A stretch of DNA of 64,000 nt from Halodurantibacterium flavum. Lineage in GTDB: Bacteria; Pseudomonadota; Alphaproteobacteria; Rhodobacterales; Rhodobacteraceae. This document shows positions 16,857 to 25,716 of this stretch, piece by piece. The stretch's first letter is position 1; the number at the start of each line of letters is the position of its first letter. Both the position numbers and the translations under genes were made by a program. The stretch spans positions 124,001 to 188,000 of the forward strand of contig NZ_JBHUGH010000010.1 of NCBI RefSeq assembly GCF_042681825.1, in the 5' to 3' direction. The notes below the pieces were generated by a model. The model worked only from the letters and a program-made list of their open reading frames with translations, searched no databases and was not told where the DNA came from.

Positions 16857-16991
16857 TCAGGCCGACAGAACCTTCCGGCCCTTGGCGCGGCGCGCGTTCA
16901 GAACCTTGCGACCACCTTTGGTGGCCATGCGTGCCCGGAACCCATGGCGGCGGGCGCGGACGAGGTTGCTCGGTTGATAGGTGCGTTTCAT
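16857..16991 (-). CDS. rpmH: 50S ribosomal protein L34
   Basis: The 44-aa product begins MKRTYQPSNLVRARRHGFRA and ends in a KVLNARRAKGRKVLSA tail, which is L34 throughout. The gene is first of rpmH-rnpA-yidD-ttcA, with a strong promoter upstream and a hairpin in its leader. Confidence 0.97.
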   Translation of the reverse strand: MKRTYQPSNLVRARRHGFRARMATKGGRKVLNARRAKGRKVLSA

Positions 16992-17010
16992 CGCTCCACT
17001 CCGTCTTGGG

Positions 17011-17031
17011 AAGCCGGATTCGACCCGGCTT
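17011..17031 (-). other. leader hairpin upstream of rpmH
   Basis: A perfect 7-bp stem (AAGCCGG/CCGGCTT) with a seven-base loop lies in the transcribed leader, about 20 bases before the rpmH start and just downstream of the promoter. It may affect mRNA stability or serve control of L34 synthesis; that is inference. The loop (minus strand GTCGAAT) resembles a tRNA T-loop by chance. Confidence 0.5.
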
Positions 17032-17044
17032 TATCGAAGCACGG

Positions 17045-17073
17045 CACATAGCCGCGGAACCGGACCGAGTCAA
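17045..17073 (-). promoter_or_regulatory. sigma-70 promoter of rpmH-rnpA-yidD-ttcA
   Basis: On the minus strand TTGACT (17073-17068), a spacer of exactly 17 bp and TATGTG (17050-17045) make a good housekeeping promoter, about 50 bp before the rpmH start codon. Confidence 0.65.
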
Positions 17074-17224
17074 TTCAGAACCGCCCGGTGCCGGCTCACT
17101 TTGACGGGTTCATTCCGACGGGATCCATGGCCCCTCGCTTCGTGACCGGTTCTGCTGGCCCGAATCCGTGCTGGCGGCTATCGTCGCCGGGTCGACAAAA
17201 TGCGGGCGGAACCATGGGAAGACT

Positions 17225-17980
17225 ATGGTGAATGGAAGGAAATCCGCGCGTTCCCAAGGAATGCGCACCGCGCTTTGGCGCATGCTCCCGGCGTTGACGA
17301 TCGCGGTTGCGGCAATCCTTGCCTATTCGATGCTCAGCGACCGGTTGCGGTTCGAGACGCTGCATGAACATCATCTTTCACTGATCGAGTTCCGCGACCG
17401 CAACTATGGCTTGACCGTGGCGCTGTTTCTTGCAGCCTATGTCGCGATGGTGCTGACAACCTTGCCGGCGTTGCCGCTGACGCTGACCGGTGGTTTCCTC
17501 TTCGGGTTATTTCCGGGAGCATTCTTCAATCTTGGGGCCCTGACGGGTGGGGCGCTCTTGCTGTTTCTTGCTGTCCGGTCTGGTCTCGGCGGCCCATTCC
17601 TGCGCCTGCTGCGCACCGGCAGCGGGCGGATGCAGCGCAGCATGGAGCGGATAAGGGACAATGAAGTCCTCGTGCTTCTCTCGTTACGGATCTTGCCGGG
17701 CATCCCGCTGGCTGTGGGGAATGTTCTGGCGGCGCTGGTGCGGGTTCCTACCCTTCGCTTTGCGTGGACCACCGCGCTTGGGAGTCTGCCGGCCACGTTT
17801 CTATACACATGGATCGGGGCGGGCCTGGGCGAGATTCTGATGCAGGACGACCCGTCCGACGAGGCATTGCTAAGGGACCCGTTCGTGCTCGGCGCCCTCG
17901 CCGCGCTGGCGCTTGTGGTGATCCTGCCGGCGATCTATGTTTTCTGGAAGCAGAAACGAACGGGAATGGCCCGACCCTGA
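17225..17980 (+). CDS. TVP38/TMEM64 family membrane protein
   Basis: A 251-aa inner-membrane protein of the VTT/SNARE-associated (DedA-related) family. About six hydrophobic segments are visible. The family core is TTLPALPLTLTGGFLFGLFP-like near residue 80, with the Gly-rich re-entrant loop, and the second motif RILPGIPLAVGNVLAALVRV near residue 155. Bacterial relatives have been linked to lipid scrambling or flipping; the function here is unproven. The start at 17225 is the first ATG before the hydrophobic core; Met13 is an alternative. No operon partner is close. Confidence 0.82.
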   Translation: MVNGRKSARSQGMRTALWRMLPALTIAVAAILAYSMLSDRLRFETLHEHHLSLIEFRDRNYGLTVALFLAAYVAMVLTTLPALPLTLTGGFLFGLFPGAFFNLGALTGGALLLFLAVRSGLGGPFLRLLRTGSGRMQRSMERIRDNEVLVLLSLRILPGIPLAVGNVLAALVRVPTLRFAWTTALGSLPATFLYTWIGAGLGEILMQDDPSDEALLRDPFVLGALAALALVVILPAIYVFWKQKRTGMARP

Positions 17981-18095
17981 AATTGCGGACCGGGACTAAA
18001 CAATTCCTTCGACGGAACCTATTTTCTGGCGAAAGTGTTTGATAATCCCCGCCGGCGGTGCTGGCCGTACCGTTTGGTGACCCTGAGGCGTTCGC

Positions 18096-19502
18096 ATGTT
18101 TCTAAACAGCCTCTCGGGCCGGTTCCTGATGTTGACGGTGGTCTTCGTCATGCTGGCCGAGGTTTTGATTTTCCTGCCGTCCATCGCGCGTTTCCGCGAG
18201 GATTACCTGTTGCTGCGTCTGGAACGGGCACAGATCGCCTCGCTTGCGCTGCTGGCGACGGACGAGATGATATCGGAAGACCTGGAGCGCGAGCTTCTGT
18301 CCAATGCCGGGGTTTTCAACGTGGTCCTGCGACGGGACGAGATGCGCCAGCTGGTCCTGTCCTCGCCTCTGCCCTCGCCGGTCCATGCGACCTACGACCT
18401 GCGCGCGGCGAGCCCGCTCGACCTGATCCGCGATGCGCTGGACGTTCTGCGCAAACGGGAAAACCGGGTCATCCGGGTGATCGGCAACCCTGTGCAGGCG
18501 GCCGGCCTCCTGATCGAGGTCACGATCGAGACTGCGCCGCTGCGCGCGAACATGATCGAATACGCGTTGCGCATCCTTGCCCTGTCGGCGATCATTTCGG
18601 CGGTCACTGCCATATTGTTGTTCGTTGCGGTTCGGGTGCTGCTGGTGGCGCCGATCCGACGGCTGGTGGGGCACATGACCGCCTATGCCGAGGCACCCGA
18701 GGACGCACGGCGGATCATCGAACCGTCAGGCGGTGTGACCGAGGTGCGCGAGGCGGAGCAGGCGCTCCGCTCGCTCCAGACGCAGTTGACGGGGGCGTTG
18801 CGCCAGAAAGAGCGGCTGGCGCAGCTGGGCGGCGCGGTGGCGAAGGTCAGCCACGACCTGCGCAACATCCTGACGACCGCGACGCTGTTTGCCGACCGGA
18901 TGGAGCGGAGCAATGACCCGGCGGTCGCCCGTGCGGCGCCCAAGCTGGTGGGGTCCTTATCGCGCGCCGTGAACCTTTGCGAAAGCACGCTTGCCTTTGG
19001 CCGGGCCGAGGAACCCGCGCCCCGGCTGGAACGGCTTTTCCTGCGCCTCCTGGTGGCCGAGGTGATCGAGAGCGAGCAGTTGGCGTCGCGGGAGGGCGAG
19101 CTCACCTTCATAACCGATGTCGCCCCCGGCCTCACGATTCGTGCGGACAGCGAACAGCTTTTCCGTGTTCTTTCGAATCTCGTCCGGAATGCCCGGCAGG
19201 CGATCGAGGCGACGGGCCGTCCGGGCACCATCGAAATCGGCGGCGGCGAGGATGAAGAAACCTGGTGGATCCGCGTCGGTGACACTGGGCCCGGGCTGCC
19301 GGAAAAGGCACGCGAGCACCTCTTTACCGCATTTCAGGGCGGGGCACGCAAGGGTGGCTTTGGTCTGGGGCTGGCAATATCGGCGGAACTGATCCGGGGG
19401 CATGGCGGACGTCTCGATCTGGTGCGGACCGATGAGGATGGAACAGAGTTCATCATCCGCCTGCCAAAAGCGGCTGCGGTGCTGGAAGTCGCGGCGCAGT
19501 GA
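18096..19502 (+). CDS. sensor histidine kinase
   Basis: A 468-aa membrane histidine kinase. One membrane segment at the N-terminus (about 9-32) and a second near 160-185 bracket a periplasmic sensor domain of about 130 residues. A HAMP linker follows, then the phosphoacceptor His253 in VSHDLRNIL, the N box RVLSNLVRNARQAIE, and the G boxes GDTGPGLP and KGGFGLGLAIS. All kinase motifs are intact. No response regulator is next to it: the flanking genes are a TMEM64-like protein and an SDR, so it is an orphan kinase. The signal is unknown. Confidence 0.92.
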   Translation: MFLNSLSGRFLMLTVVFVMLAEVLIFLPSIARFREDYLLLRLERAQIASLALLATDEMISEDLERELLSNAGVFNVVLRRDEMRQLVLSSPLPSPVHATYDLRAASPLDLIRDALDVLRKRENRVIRVIGNPVQAAGLLIEVTIETAPLRANMIEYALRILALSAIISAVTAILLFVAVRVLLVAPIRRLVGHMTAYAEAPEDARRIIEPSGGVTEVREAEQALRSLQTQLTGALRQKERLAQLGGAVAKVSHDLRNILTTATLFADRMERSNDPAVARAAPKLVGSLSRAVNLCESTLAFGRAEEPAPRLERLFLRLLVAEVIESEQLASREGELTFITDVAPGLTIRADSEQLFRVLSNLVRNARQAIEATGRPGTIEIGGGEDEETWWIRVGDTGPGLPEKAREHLFTAFQGGARKGGFGLGLAISAELIRGHGGRLDLVRTDEDGTEFIIRLPKAAAVLEVAAQ

Positions 19503-19522
19503 CGCCGTTCCGGGGCCGGGGG

Positions 19523-20269
19523 TTAGCCCAGCCCGATCCGCCGCCGGATATCCTCGTCCCGCAGCGAGACCTCCTGCCCCAGAAAATCGTCCGCCTCGGG
19601 GCCGCACATCCATAGCAAGGCCCGCGCGGCCCATTTGGGCGGAATATGCGCCGACCAGTCAAGCTGGCTGACGGGGTTGATCCCGCTTTGGCGGATCTGC
19701 TGCTGCATGTCGGTGGCGACGGTCCCGGGCGATAGGCTGAGCGCGCGTATGCCGTCCGCCCGCGCCTCCTGATCCGTCACCTTTGTCAGCATCAGCGCCC
19801 CGGCCTTCGAGGCGCAATAGGCGCTCCAACCTTCGCGTGGTGTGTGGGCAGCGCCGGAGCCGACAGTGAGGATCGTGCCGCCCCCCTGCGCGCGCATGAC
19901 AGGAAGCGCGGCGCGCATCCCGTGATAAACGCCCTTGAGGTTGACGTCGATCGCCTGTCCCCAATCCGAGGCGTCCGCCTCTGCAAGGGATGCGATCGGC
20001 CCGATGATGCCGGCATTGTTGACCAGCACGTCAAGCGACCCGAACCGTTCATAGGCGGTCGCAACGGCGAGTTCCATCGAAGCGGGATCAGCGACATCCC
20101 CCGTTACGGCCAGGGCACCGGTTTCCTGCGACAGCGCATCGAGGCTTTCGCGATCCCGCGCCAGCAGCACAAGCCTCGCGCCGGCGGAAAAGAAGACCCT
20201 TGCCGTGGCCGCGCCGATACCGCGACTTGCGCCGGTGATCAGGATTACCTTGTCGCGCATGTCGTTCAT
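19523..20269 (-). CDS. SDR family oxidoreductase
   Basis: A 248-aa classical short-chain dehydrogenase. Motifs: LITGASRGIGAATARVF near residue 9, VLVNNAGIIG near the middle, catalytic Ser in TVGSGAAHT and YCASK. The C-terminal part is less FabG-like than the other SDR of the window (PPKWAARALLWMCGPEADDF). Substrate unknown. It is convergent with the histidine kinase gene, 21 bp apart. The start may be Met1 or Met4. Confidence 0.88.
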   Translation of the reverse strand: MNDMRDKVILITGASRGIGAATARVFFSAGARLVLLARDRESLDALSQETGALAVTGDVADPASMELAVATAYERFGSLDVLVNNAGIIGPIASLAEADASDWGQAIDVNLKGVYHGMRAALPVMRAQGGGTILTVGSGAAHTPREGWSAYCASKAGALMLTKVTDQEARADGIRALSLSPGTVATDMQQQIRQSGINPVSQLDWSAHIPPKWAARALLWMCGPEADDFLGQEVSLRDEDIRRRIGLG

Positions 20270-20413
20270 CTTTATTCCTCTTTTATCAAGTCGCCAGCAA
20301 ACTGTCGCCGATAGGGCGGAAAAGGGAAACCAATTTCCCGGACAGCGGGTTGACCGGCGGGGAAGTTACCGGAAATGTGCCGGCGCGGATGTCGGATGGA
20401 TGAGGGTTTGAGT

Positions 20414-21937
20414 ATGATCAATGTGGCAAGGACCTCGGGCAGGGCGATCTTTTTGGGGTTGATGGGGTCGGCCATCGGCACCGCTGTATTCGCAGACGTT
20501 ACGGCAGAAGATGTCTGGGCGGATCAGGAAGAGATCCTTGCCTCGGTCGGTTATCAGATCACCAATGCCGAAACGCGCCGCGACGGCGACACGCTCATCG
20601 TGTCAGGCATCGAGATGACCATGTCTACCATGGCCCTGGAAGGCGCAGAGAGCGGCAGCACCATGACTATGGCGGACATGCGCCTGCGCGAACTGGGGGA
20701 TGGCCGGGTCGAGATGACGGGCGGTAGCCCGATGATCCTCGAAATGACGATGACCGGCCCGGAAGGTGAGACGATCACCACGACCGGAACCATGGAATTC
20801 ACCGATTTCGTCGCCATCGCCGAGGGCGATCCGGGTGCTGTCACCTATGAGTGGACGGCAGCGGCTTTCACCATGAGTGATATTTTTCTGACTCCCGAAG
20901 ATCAGGGCGAAATAACCGCTGCGCTCGAGGTCCTCGCCCTGTCCGGCACAATGGGACGCACGGATGACGAAGGCGTCACCATGACCGCGCAGGCAGACTC
21001 GGCCGAGTATGTGTGGGAAGTAACCTCGGCCGAGGGCGGTGAGGTTCGCGCGGTGATCGCGATGGACGGGCTCGCGGCAGAGCAGGTGGTTTCCCTTGGT
21101 CTGTTTCAGGGCCAGCCGGAAGAATGGCTGGAGCGTTTGCGCACCGGCGGCTTCATGAGCGCGGATATGTCCGCAGCGAGTTTCACGGTGGATGTGAGCG
21201 GCGTCGACAACTCGGCGCAGCCCTTCGAATTCTCGGGGCAACTTCAGGATGGTCGCTTCGCCTTCGGCCTCGACAACGAAGGTGTCCTCTATGAGACCGG
21301 CACGAATGGCGGTGAGTTTTCGATGCTCGCAGGGGCGTTTCCCGTTCCGATCTCGGGCAGCGTGGCCGAGACGGGCACGACGCTTCGACTGCCGCTGGAC
21401 GAAGCCCCGGAGCCGCAGGATTTCGAATTCGCGACCCGCTTTGTCGACCTGACGGTCAACGAAGAGGTCTGGGCGATGTTCGATCCCCAGGGGAACCTGC
21501 CCCGGGACCCGATCACGGCGGTGATCGACCTGGCGGGCACCGCGCTCTTGACGCATAGCCTGCTGAACCCCGAGACCTGGGAGCAGGAAGAGGCGCCGGG
21601 CCAGATCGAAAGCGTGACGCTGAACGAACTGCATGTCGGCGGGCTTGGCGCGCTTTTGACCGGCGTAGGCGCTTTCACCTTCGACAACGACGATCTGGTG
21701 ACGTTCGAGGGGTCCCCGCGGCCTGAGGGGACGGCGGATCTGCGGCTGGTCGGTGGCAATGCCCTGATTGACCGGCTGGTCGGGATGGGTCTCTTGCCGC
21801 AGGACCAGGCGATGGGCGCACGCATGATGATGACGCTTTTCGCCCGCCCGGTTGAGGGCGAAGAAGACACGCTCACCTCGCGGATCGAGGTTAACGAGGC
21901 GGGTGAGGTTCTGGCAAACGGTCAGCGCATCCGCTGA
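20414..21937 (+). CDS. DUF2125 domain protein, exported
   Basis: A 507-aa protein with a signal peptide (ISGRAIFLGLMGS-type core, cleaved after AVFA) and a long acidic beta-rich body that resembles DUF2125, a family common in Rhodobacterales with no known function. Repeated Thr/Met-rich stretches (MTMSTMALEGAESGSTMTM) near residue 75-100 are notable. The C-terminal third repeats the style of an AsmA-like or lipid-binding beta protein, but I cannot assign it. I chose MINVARTSG as start; an earlier frame would add a short basic leader. A clear terminator follows. Confidence 0.78.
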   Translation: MINVARTSGRAIFLGLMGSAIGTAVFADVTAEDVWADQEEILASVGYQITNAETRRDGDTLIVSGIEMTMSTMALEGAESGSTMTMADMRLRELGDGRVEMTGGSPMILEMTMTGPEGETITTTGTMEFTDFVAIAEGDPGAVTYEWTAAAFTMSDIFLTPEDQGEITAALEVLALSGTMGRTDDEGVTMTAQADSAEYVWEVTSAEGGEVRAVIAMDGLAAEQVVSLGLFQGQPEEWLERLRTGGFMSADMSAASFTVDVSGVDNSAQPFEFSGQLQDGRFAFGLDNEGVLYETGTNGGEFSMLAGAFPVPISGSVAETGTTLRLPLDEAPEPQDFEFATRFVDLTVNEEVWAMFDPQGNLPRDPITAVIDLAGTALLTHSLLNPETWEQEEAPGQIESVTLNELHVGGLGALLTGVGAFTFDNDDLVTFEGSPRPEGTADLRLVGGNALIDRLVGMGLLPQDQAMGARMMMTLFARPVEGEEDTLTSRIEVNEAGEVLANGQRIR

Positions 21938-21960
21938 TCCGGCGGGACATCGCTTTGGAA

Positions 21961-21983
21961 GGGGGCCGCAAGGGCCCCCTTTT
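21961..21983 (+). terminator. Rho-independent terminator after the DUF2125 gene
   Basis: A 7-bp stem GGGGGCC (21961-21967) with GGCCCCC, separated by a five-base loop and followed by four T. Confidence 0.85.
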
Positions 21984-22090
21984 CGTTGGGCAGTGCGGCT
22001 ATGCGGGGCGGCGCGCGCTGCCTTGGGCTTGCGCGGCGCCCGCCTGCACTCTAGGTCCTGATCTCTGAACGGGCCAAAGGGGGTGCTGCC

Positions 22091-23446
22091 ATGACGGATC
22101 GACCGGCGTCGCTTGATCGTCTGACCGAGGCGTTGCTTGGCGCGGCACGACGTGCGGGCGCGGAGGCAGCGGATGCGATCGCGATCTCGGGCACCTCGGT
22201 CAGCATTGACGTCCGTTCCGGCCAGCTTGAACAGGCGGAGCGGTCCGAGGGGCTGGAAATCGGGCTGCGGGTGTTGATCGGCAAGCGGCAGGCCTGTGTG
22301 TCGGCCTCCGACACCCGCGACAGCACCATTGCGGCGATGGCGGAGCGCGCCGTGGCCATGGCGCGCGAGGCGCCGGAGGACCGCTGGATCGGGCTTGCCG
22401 AGGCGGATCAACTGGCGACCCTGCGCGATGCCGGCGGGCTGGAGCTTTTCGACCCGACGCCGGAACCCGAGCCTGCCGCCCTGCAGGACGATGCCCGCCG
22501 TGCCGAGGCGGCTGCGCTGGCGGTTGCGGGGATCAGCAAGGTGCAATCCGCCGGTGCAGGCTATGGCCGGCAGGCCATCCACCTTGCCGCAACCAACGGC
22601 TTTTCCGGCGGCTACATGCGCACGTCGCGCGGGGTGTCATGTGTCGCCATCACCGGCGAGGGCACGGGGATGGAGCGGGACTATTTTGGCGACAGCCGCG
22701 TGTTCCAGTCCGATCTGATGGCACCGGAAGAGGTCGGGCGGATCGCGGCGGAACGGACAATCGCGCGTCGGGGCGCCCGGAAGCCCCCGACCGGGGCGTT
22801 CCCTGTGCTTTACGATGAACGCGTTGCGGCGGGACTGATCAGCCACCTTTTGTCGGCGATCAACGGCAGCACGGTTGCGCGCGGATCGGGCTGGCTGCGC
22901 GACAGGATGGGCGAGCAGGTCCTGCCCAAGGGCCTGTCGGTGATCGAGGACCCGTTGCGGCCCCGGGTTTCGGGCTCGCGCGTCTTCGATGCCGAAGGGC
23001 TGGCGACGGCGCGGCGTGCCTGGGTCGAGGATGGTGTCCTGCGCGGCTGGGTCACCGATCTTGCGACCGGGCGCAAGCTTGCCACCGGCAGCACGGCGAA
23101 CGCGATGCGCGGCACCTCCGCGCCGCCTGCGCCCGGCACGACCAACATATCGCTGACGCAAGGGGAACGGTCGCGCGACGATCTGCTGCGCGAGATGGGG
23201 CGGGGGCTTTTGGTCACGTCGCTGCTGGGCGCGTCGATCAATCCCAATACCGGCGACTATTCCCGCGGCGCCTCCGGCTTCTGGGTCGAGGGGGGCGAGA
23301 TCGCCTGGCCGGTCAACGAATGCACGATCGCCGGCAATCTGCGGGATATGCTGTTGTCCCTGATACCGGCGAATGACGCCCGCACCCATCTGAGCAGCGT
23401 TGTGCCAAGCCTTCTGGTCGAGGGGCTGACCATTGCCGGGGAATGA
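22091..23446 (+). CDS. pmbA: TldD/PmbA family metallopeptidase-like protein
   Basis: A 451-aa protein of the PmbA (TldE) family. In E. coli TldD/TldE form a zinc protease that matures microcin B17 and degrades CcdA; TldE is the subunit without the catalytic zinc site. The N-terminal DVRSGQLEQAERSEGLEIGLRV and the C-terminal GDYSRGASGFWVEGGEI and NECTIAGNL stretches are typical. I see no HExxH motif, consistent with PmbA/TldE rather than TldD. It opens a tight run ending in lpxK and overlaps the next gene. Confidence 0.92.
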   Translation: MTDRPASLDRLTEALLGAARRAGAEAADAIAISGTSVSIDVRSGQLEQAERSEGLEIGLRVLIGKRQACVSASDTRDSTIAAMAERAVAMAREAPEDRWIGLAEADQLATLRDAGGLELFDPTPEPEPAALQDDARRAEAAALAVAGISKVQSAGAGYGRQAIHLAATNGFSGGYMRTSRGVSCVAITGEGTGMERDYFGDSRVFQSDLMAPEEVGRIAAERTIARRGARKPPTGAFPVLYDERVAAGLISHLLSAINGSTVARGSGWLRDRMGEQVLPKGLSVIEDPLRPRVSGSRVFDAEGLATARRAWVEDGVLRGWVTDLATGRKLATGSTANAMRGTSAPPAPGTTNISLTQGERSRDDLLREMGRGLLVTSLLGASINPNTGDYSRGASGFWVEGGEIAWPVNECTIAGNLRDMLLSLIPANDARTHLSSVVPSLLVEGLTIAGE

Positions 23447-24236
23447 TCTGCCCCTTCTGATCGAGGCGGCGCAGGCAGCCGGTGACATTGCCGCCCGCCA
23501 CTTTGGCAACGGCCCCCAAAGCTGGGACAAGGGGCAGGGGCAGGGGCCGGTCAGCGAGGCCGACCTTGAGGTCGACGAAATGCTCCGGTCCCGCCTGCTG
23601 GAGGCACGGCCGGATTATGGCTGGCTGTCCGAGGAAACGGCGGACGATGGCGACCGGCTGACGCGCCAACGGGTCTTCGTGGTCGACCCCATCGACGGGA
23701 CCCGGGCTTTTCTGGATGGCCAGCGCAGCTTTGCCCATGCCCTCGCCGTGGTGGAAGACGGGCGCCCCGTCGCGGCGGTGGTACATCTTCCGCTGATGAA
23801 CCTGACCTATACCGCGACAGCGACGGGCGGTGCGACACTCAACGGTCGGGTCATTCGCGTCAGGCCGCGCGCGGTGCCGGGCGGCGCGCGGGTGCTTGCC
23901 TCGCGTACGCAGCTTGCGCCGGACCTGTGGCCGGGCGGCGTTCCGGAGGTCGAGCGGCATTTTCGCCCGTCGCTCGCATGGCGGCTTTGTCTTGTGGCTG
24001 ATGGCAGCTTCGACGGTATGCTGACGCTCCGCCCCGCCTGGGAATGGGACATCGCGGCGGCGGCGCTGATCGCGGCCGAGGCGGGCGTGCATCTGAGCGA
24101 CCGGAAGGGGCAGGCGCTGCGGTTCAACGCGCCCCACCCGCAGACGGATGGCGTGATCGCGGGGCCCGAGGCCGTTCACCACGACTTTCTGCAGCGGCTC
24201 GGCGCCGGACGCGCCGACTTGACCCGCGCGCTCTGA
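23433..24236 (+). CDS. cysQ: inositol monophosphatase family protein, CysQ-like 3'(2'),5'-bisphosphate nucleotidase
   Basis: The 267-aa product carries the metal-dependent phosphatase motifs: EET in WLSEETADDG, DPIDGTRAFLDG (residues about 87-98) and WEWDIAAAALIAAEAG near residue 205. Proximity to CysQ/3'-phosphoadenosine 5'-phosphate phosphatases is likely, but an inositol or other sugar phosphatase cannot be excluded. The start appears to be TTG at 23433 (protein begins MPGNDLPLLIEA), which overlaps pmbA by 14 bases; no ATG follows before the conserved region. Confidence 0.85.
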   Translation: MPGNDLPLLIEAAQAAGDIAARHFGNGPQSWDKGQGQGPVSEADLEVDEMLRSRLLEARPDYGWLSEETADDGDRLTRQRVFVVDPIDGTRAFLDGQRSFAHALAVVEDGRPVAAVVHLPLMNLTYTATATGGATLNGRVIRVRPRAVPGGARVLASRTQLAPDLWPGGVPEVERHFRPSLAWRLCLVADGSFDGMLTLRPAWEWDIAAAALIAAEAGVHLSDRKGQALRFNAPHPQTDGVIAGPEAVHHDFLQRLGAGRADLTRAL

Positions 24237-24272
24237 TGACTAGGCTGCGCGCGCATTGAAAAGGAAGCATCC

Positions 24273-24518
24273 ATGACCCAGCGCCTGCATCTTGTCTTTG
24301 GCGGCGAGCTTGTGACCCCGTCCAAGAACGTGTTCCGCGATACCGCCAACATTCATATCGTCGGCATGTATCCTGACTATGCCAGCGCCTATACCGCCTG
24401 GAAAGCCGAAGCGCAGCGGACTGTGGACGATGCACATATGCGCTATTTCATTGCCCATATTCATCGGTTGCGCGATGAGGAACAGCCTGCAAGCCCGACC
24501 GAGGAACTGGGCGTCTGA
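24273..24518 (+). CDS. DUF4170 domain protein
   Basis: An 81-aa soluble protein matching the DUF4170 pattern: LHLVFGGELVTPSKNVFRD at the N-terminus, then MYPDYASAYTAWKAEAQRTV and MRYFIAHIHRL. The family is confined mostly to alphaproteobacteria and has no known function. It lies between cysQ and the Kdo transferase-like gene in what looks like one operon, with a good GGA-rich ribosome binding site. Confidence 0.85.
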   Translation: MTQRLHLVFGGELVTPSKNVFRDTANIHIVGMYPDYASAYTAWKAEAQRTVDDAHMRYFIAHIHRLRDEEQPASPTEELGV

Positions 24519-24537
24519 GGCGCCGAAGGGATAAAAC

Positions 24538-25716
24538 ATGTCACTGGGGCTGGCGCTCTATCTGCTGCGGTCGGGCCGGCGGCATCGCGCCGGCGATCCC
24601 GTCCGTCTGCACGATGCACGCCCACCGGGGCGGCTTGTCTGGTTTCACGCCGCTGATCCCGCGGGAGGCGCGGCGATCTCCGAACTCTGGCCCCGCATCG
24701 CGCGCGGTCCCGCCGCGCCGGCGGGCCTGATGACCGGTGTCGAAGGCGGGACGAGCCTGCCGGTGGATGCGCCGGAGGCAGCGAGTGCCTTTCTCGACCA
24801 CTGGAAGCCGTCGATGGGTGTTCTGGCCGCGGGCGCGCTGCCTGCGGCGCTGATCACCGAAGCGCATCGCCGGGATGTGCCGCTATATCTGATCGACACA
24901 GGAACGGCCCCGCATGTGAGCGGTGGCGCATGGTATCCGGGTCTTCTGCGCGCGTTGCTTCAGCGGATGGAACGGGTTCTCGCCTGGGACGAAGACCGCG
25001 CCGCCATATTCCGGCGTCTTGGCGCCGCGCCCGACCGGGTTCTGGTGACGGGGCGGGTCGAGGCCAGCCCGCAGGCGCTGCCTTGCACCGAGGCCGAGCG
25101 GGAGGCACTGGCGCAGGGCCTGCACACCCGGCTGGTCTGGCTTGCCGCCGATGTCCCGCCCGAGGAAGAGGAAAGCCTGCTTCAGGCACATGCCGCCGTG
25201 CTGCGTCTGTCGCACAGGGCGCTGATGATCCTTGTCCCGCGTGAGGCGCGGCGCGGGCCGGGCATCGCCGACCGGGCAGAGGCATTGGGGCTGTCAGCCG
25301 CGCTCCGGTCCCGCGAAGACTATCCCGATGATGAGGATCAGGTCTATGTTGCCGACACCGAGGGGGAATACGGCCTCTGGTATCGCCTTGCGCAGATCAC
25401 GTTTCTGGGCGGAACGCTGATCGGGGACGGGCCCCTTCGCCACCCGATGGAGCCGGCGGCGCTCGGCTCGGCGATCCTGCACGGGCCGCGCAGGGGGGCG
25501 CATTCCGGCGTTCTATCGCGTCTGGGCGCCGCGCGGGCAGCCCGGCTGGTTGGCAGCGTCCCGGTTCTGAGCGCAACAATAGGTGAACTTCGCGCCCCCG
25601 ACCGTACGGCGATGATGGCCCATAATGCCTGGGTCGTGGCGTCAAGCGGCGCGGATGTGACCGACCGGGTGGCGGCGATGCTTCTGGCCGCGCTTCAACC
25701 CCGGGGGACCGCCTGA
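24538..25716 (+). CDS. waaA: divergent Kdo transferase (WaaA-like glycosyltransferase)
   Basis: A 392-aa protein resembling WaaA, which adds Kdo to lipid A precursor at the inner membrane. The fold pattern is there: an N-terminal membrane-associated helix, GRLVWFHAADP near residue 30, and a C-terminal donor-binding part (FLGGTLIGDGPLRHPMEPAALG near residue 300). Two features are unusual. Where WaaA has SVGE with the catalytic Glu, this protein has DPAG, and the GGHNPLEPA donor motif is degraded to GPLRHPMEPA. The gene overlaps lpxK by one base, which supports a lipid A role. Assignment as Kdo transferase is by context and weak similarity. Confidence 0.65.
   Translation: MSLGLALYLLRSGRRHRAGDPVRLHDARPPGRLVWFHAADPAGGAAISELWPRIARGPAAPAGLMTGVEGGTSLPVDAPEAASAFLDHWKPSMGVLAAGALPAALITEAHRRDVPLYLIDTGTAPHVSGGAWYPGLLRALLQRMERVLAWDEDRAAIFRRLGAAPDRVLVTGRVEASPQALPCTEAEREALAQGLHTRLVWLAADVPPEEEESLLQAHAAVLRLSHRALMILVPREARRGPGIADRAEALGLSAALRSREDYPDDEDQVYVADTEGEYGLWYRLAQITFLGGTLIGDGPLRHPMEPAALGSAILHGPRRGAHSGVLSRLGAARAARLVGSVPVLSATIGELRAPDRTAMMAHNAWVVASSGADVTDRVAAMLLAALQPRGTA

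Noticed and set aside
17011..17031. tRNA T-arm-like hairpin in the rpmH leader
   Set aside because: Loop and stem lengths resemble a T-arm, but no acceptor, D or anticodon arm is present.
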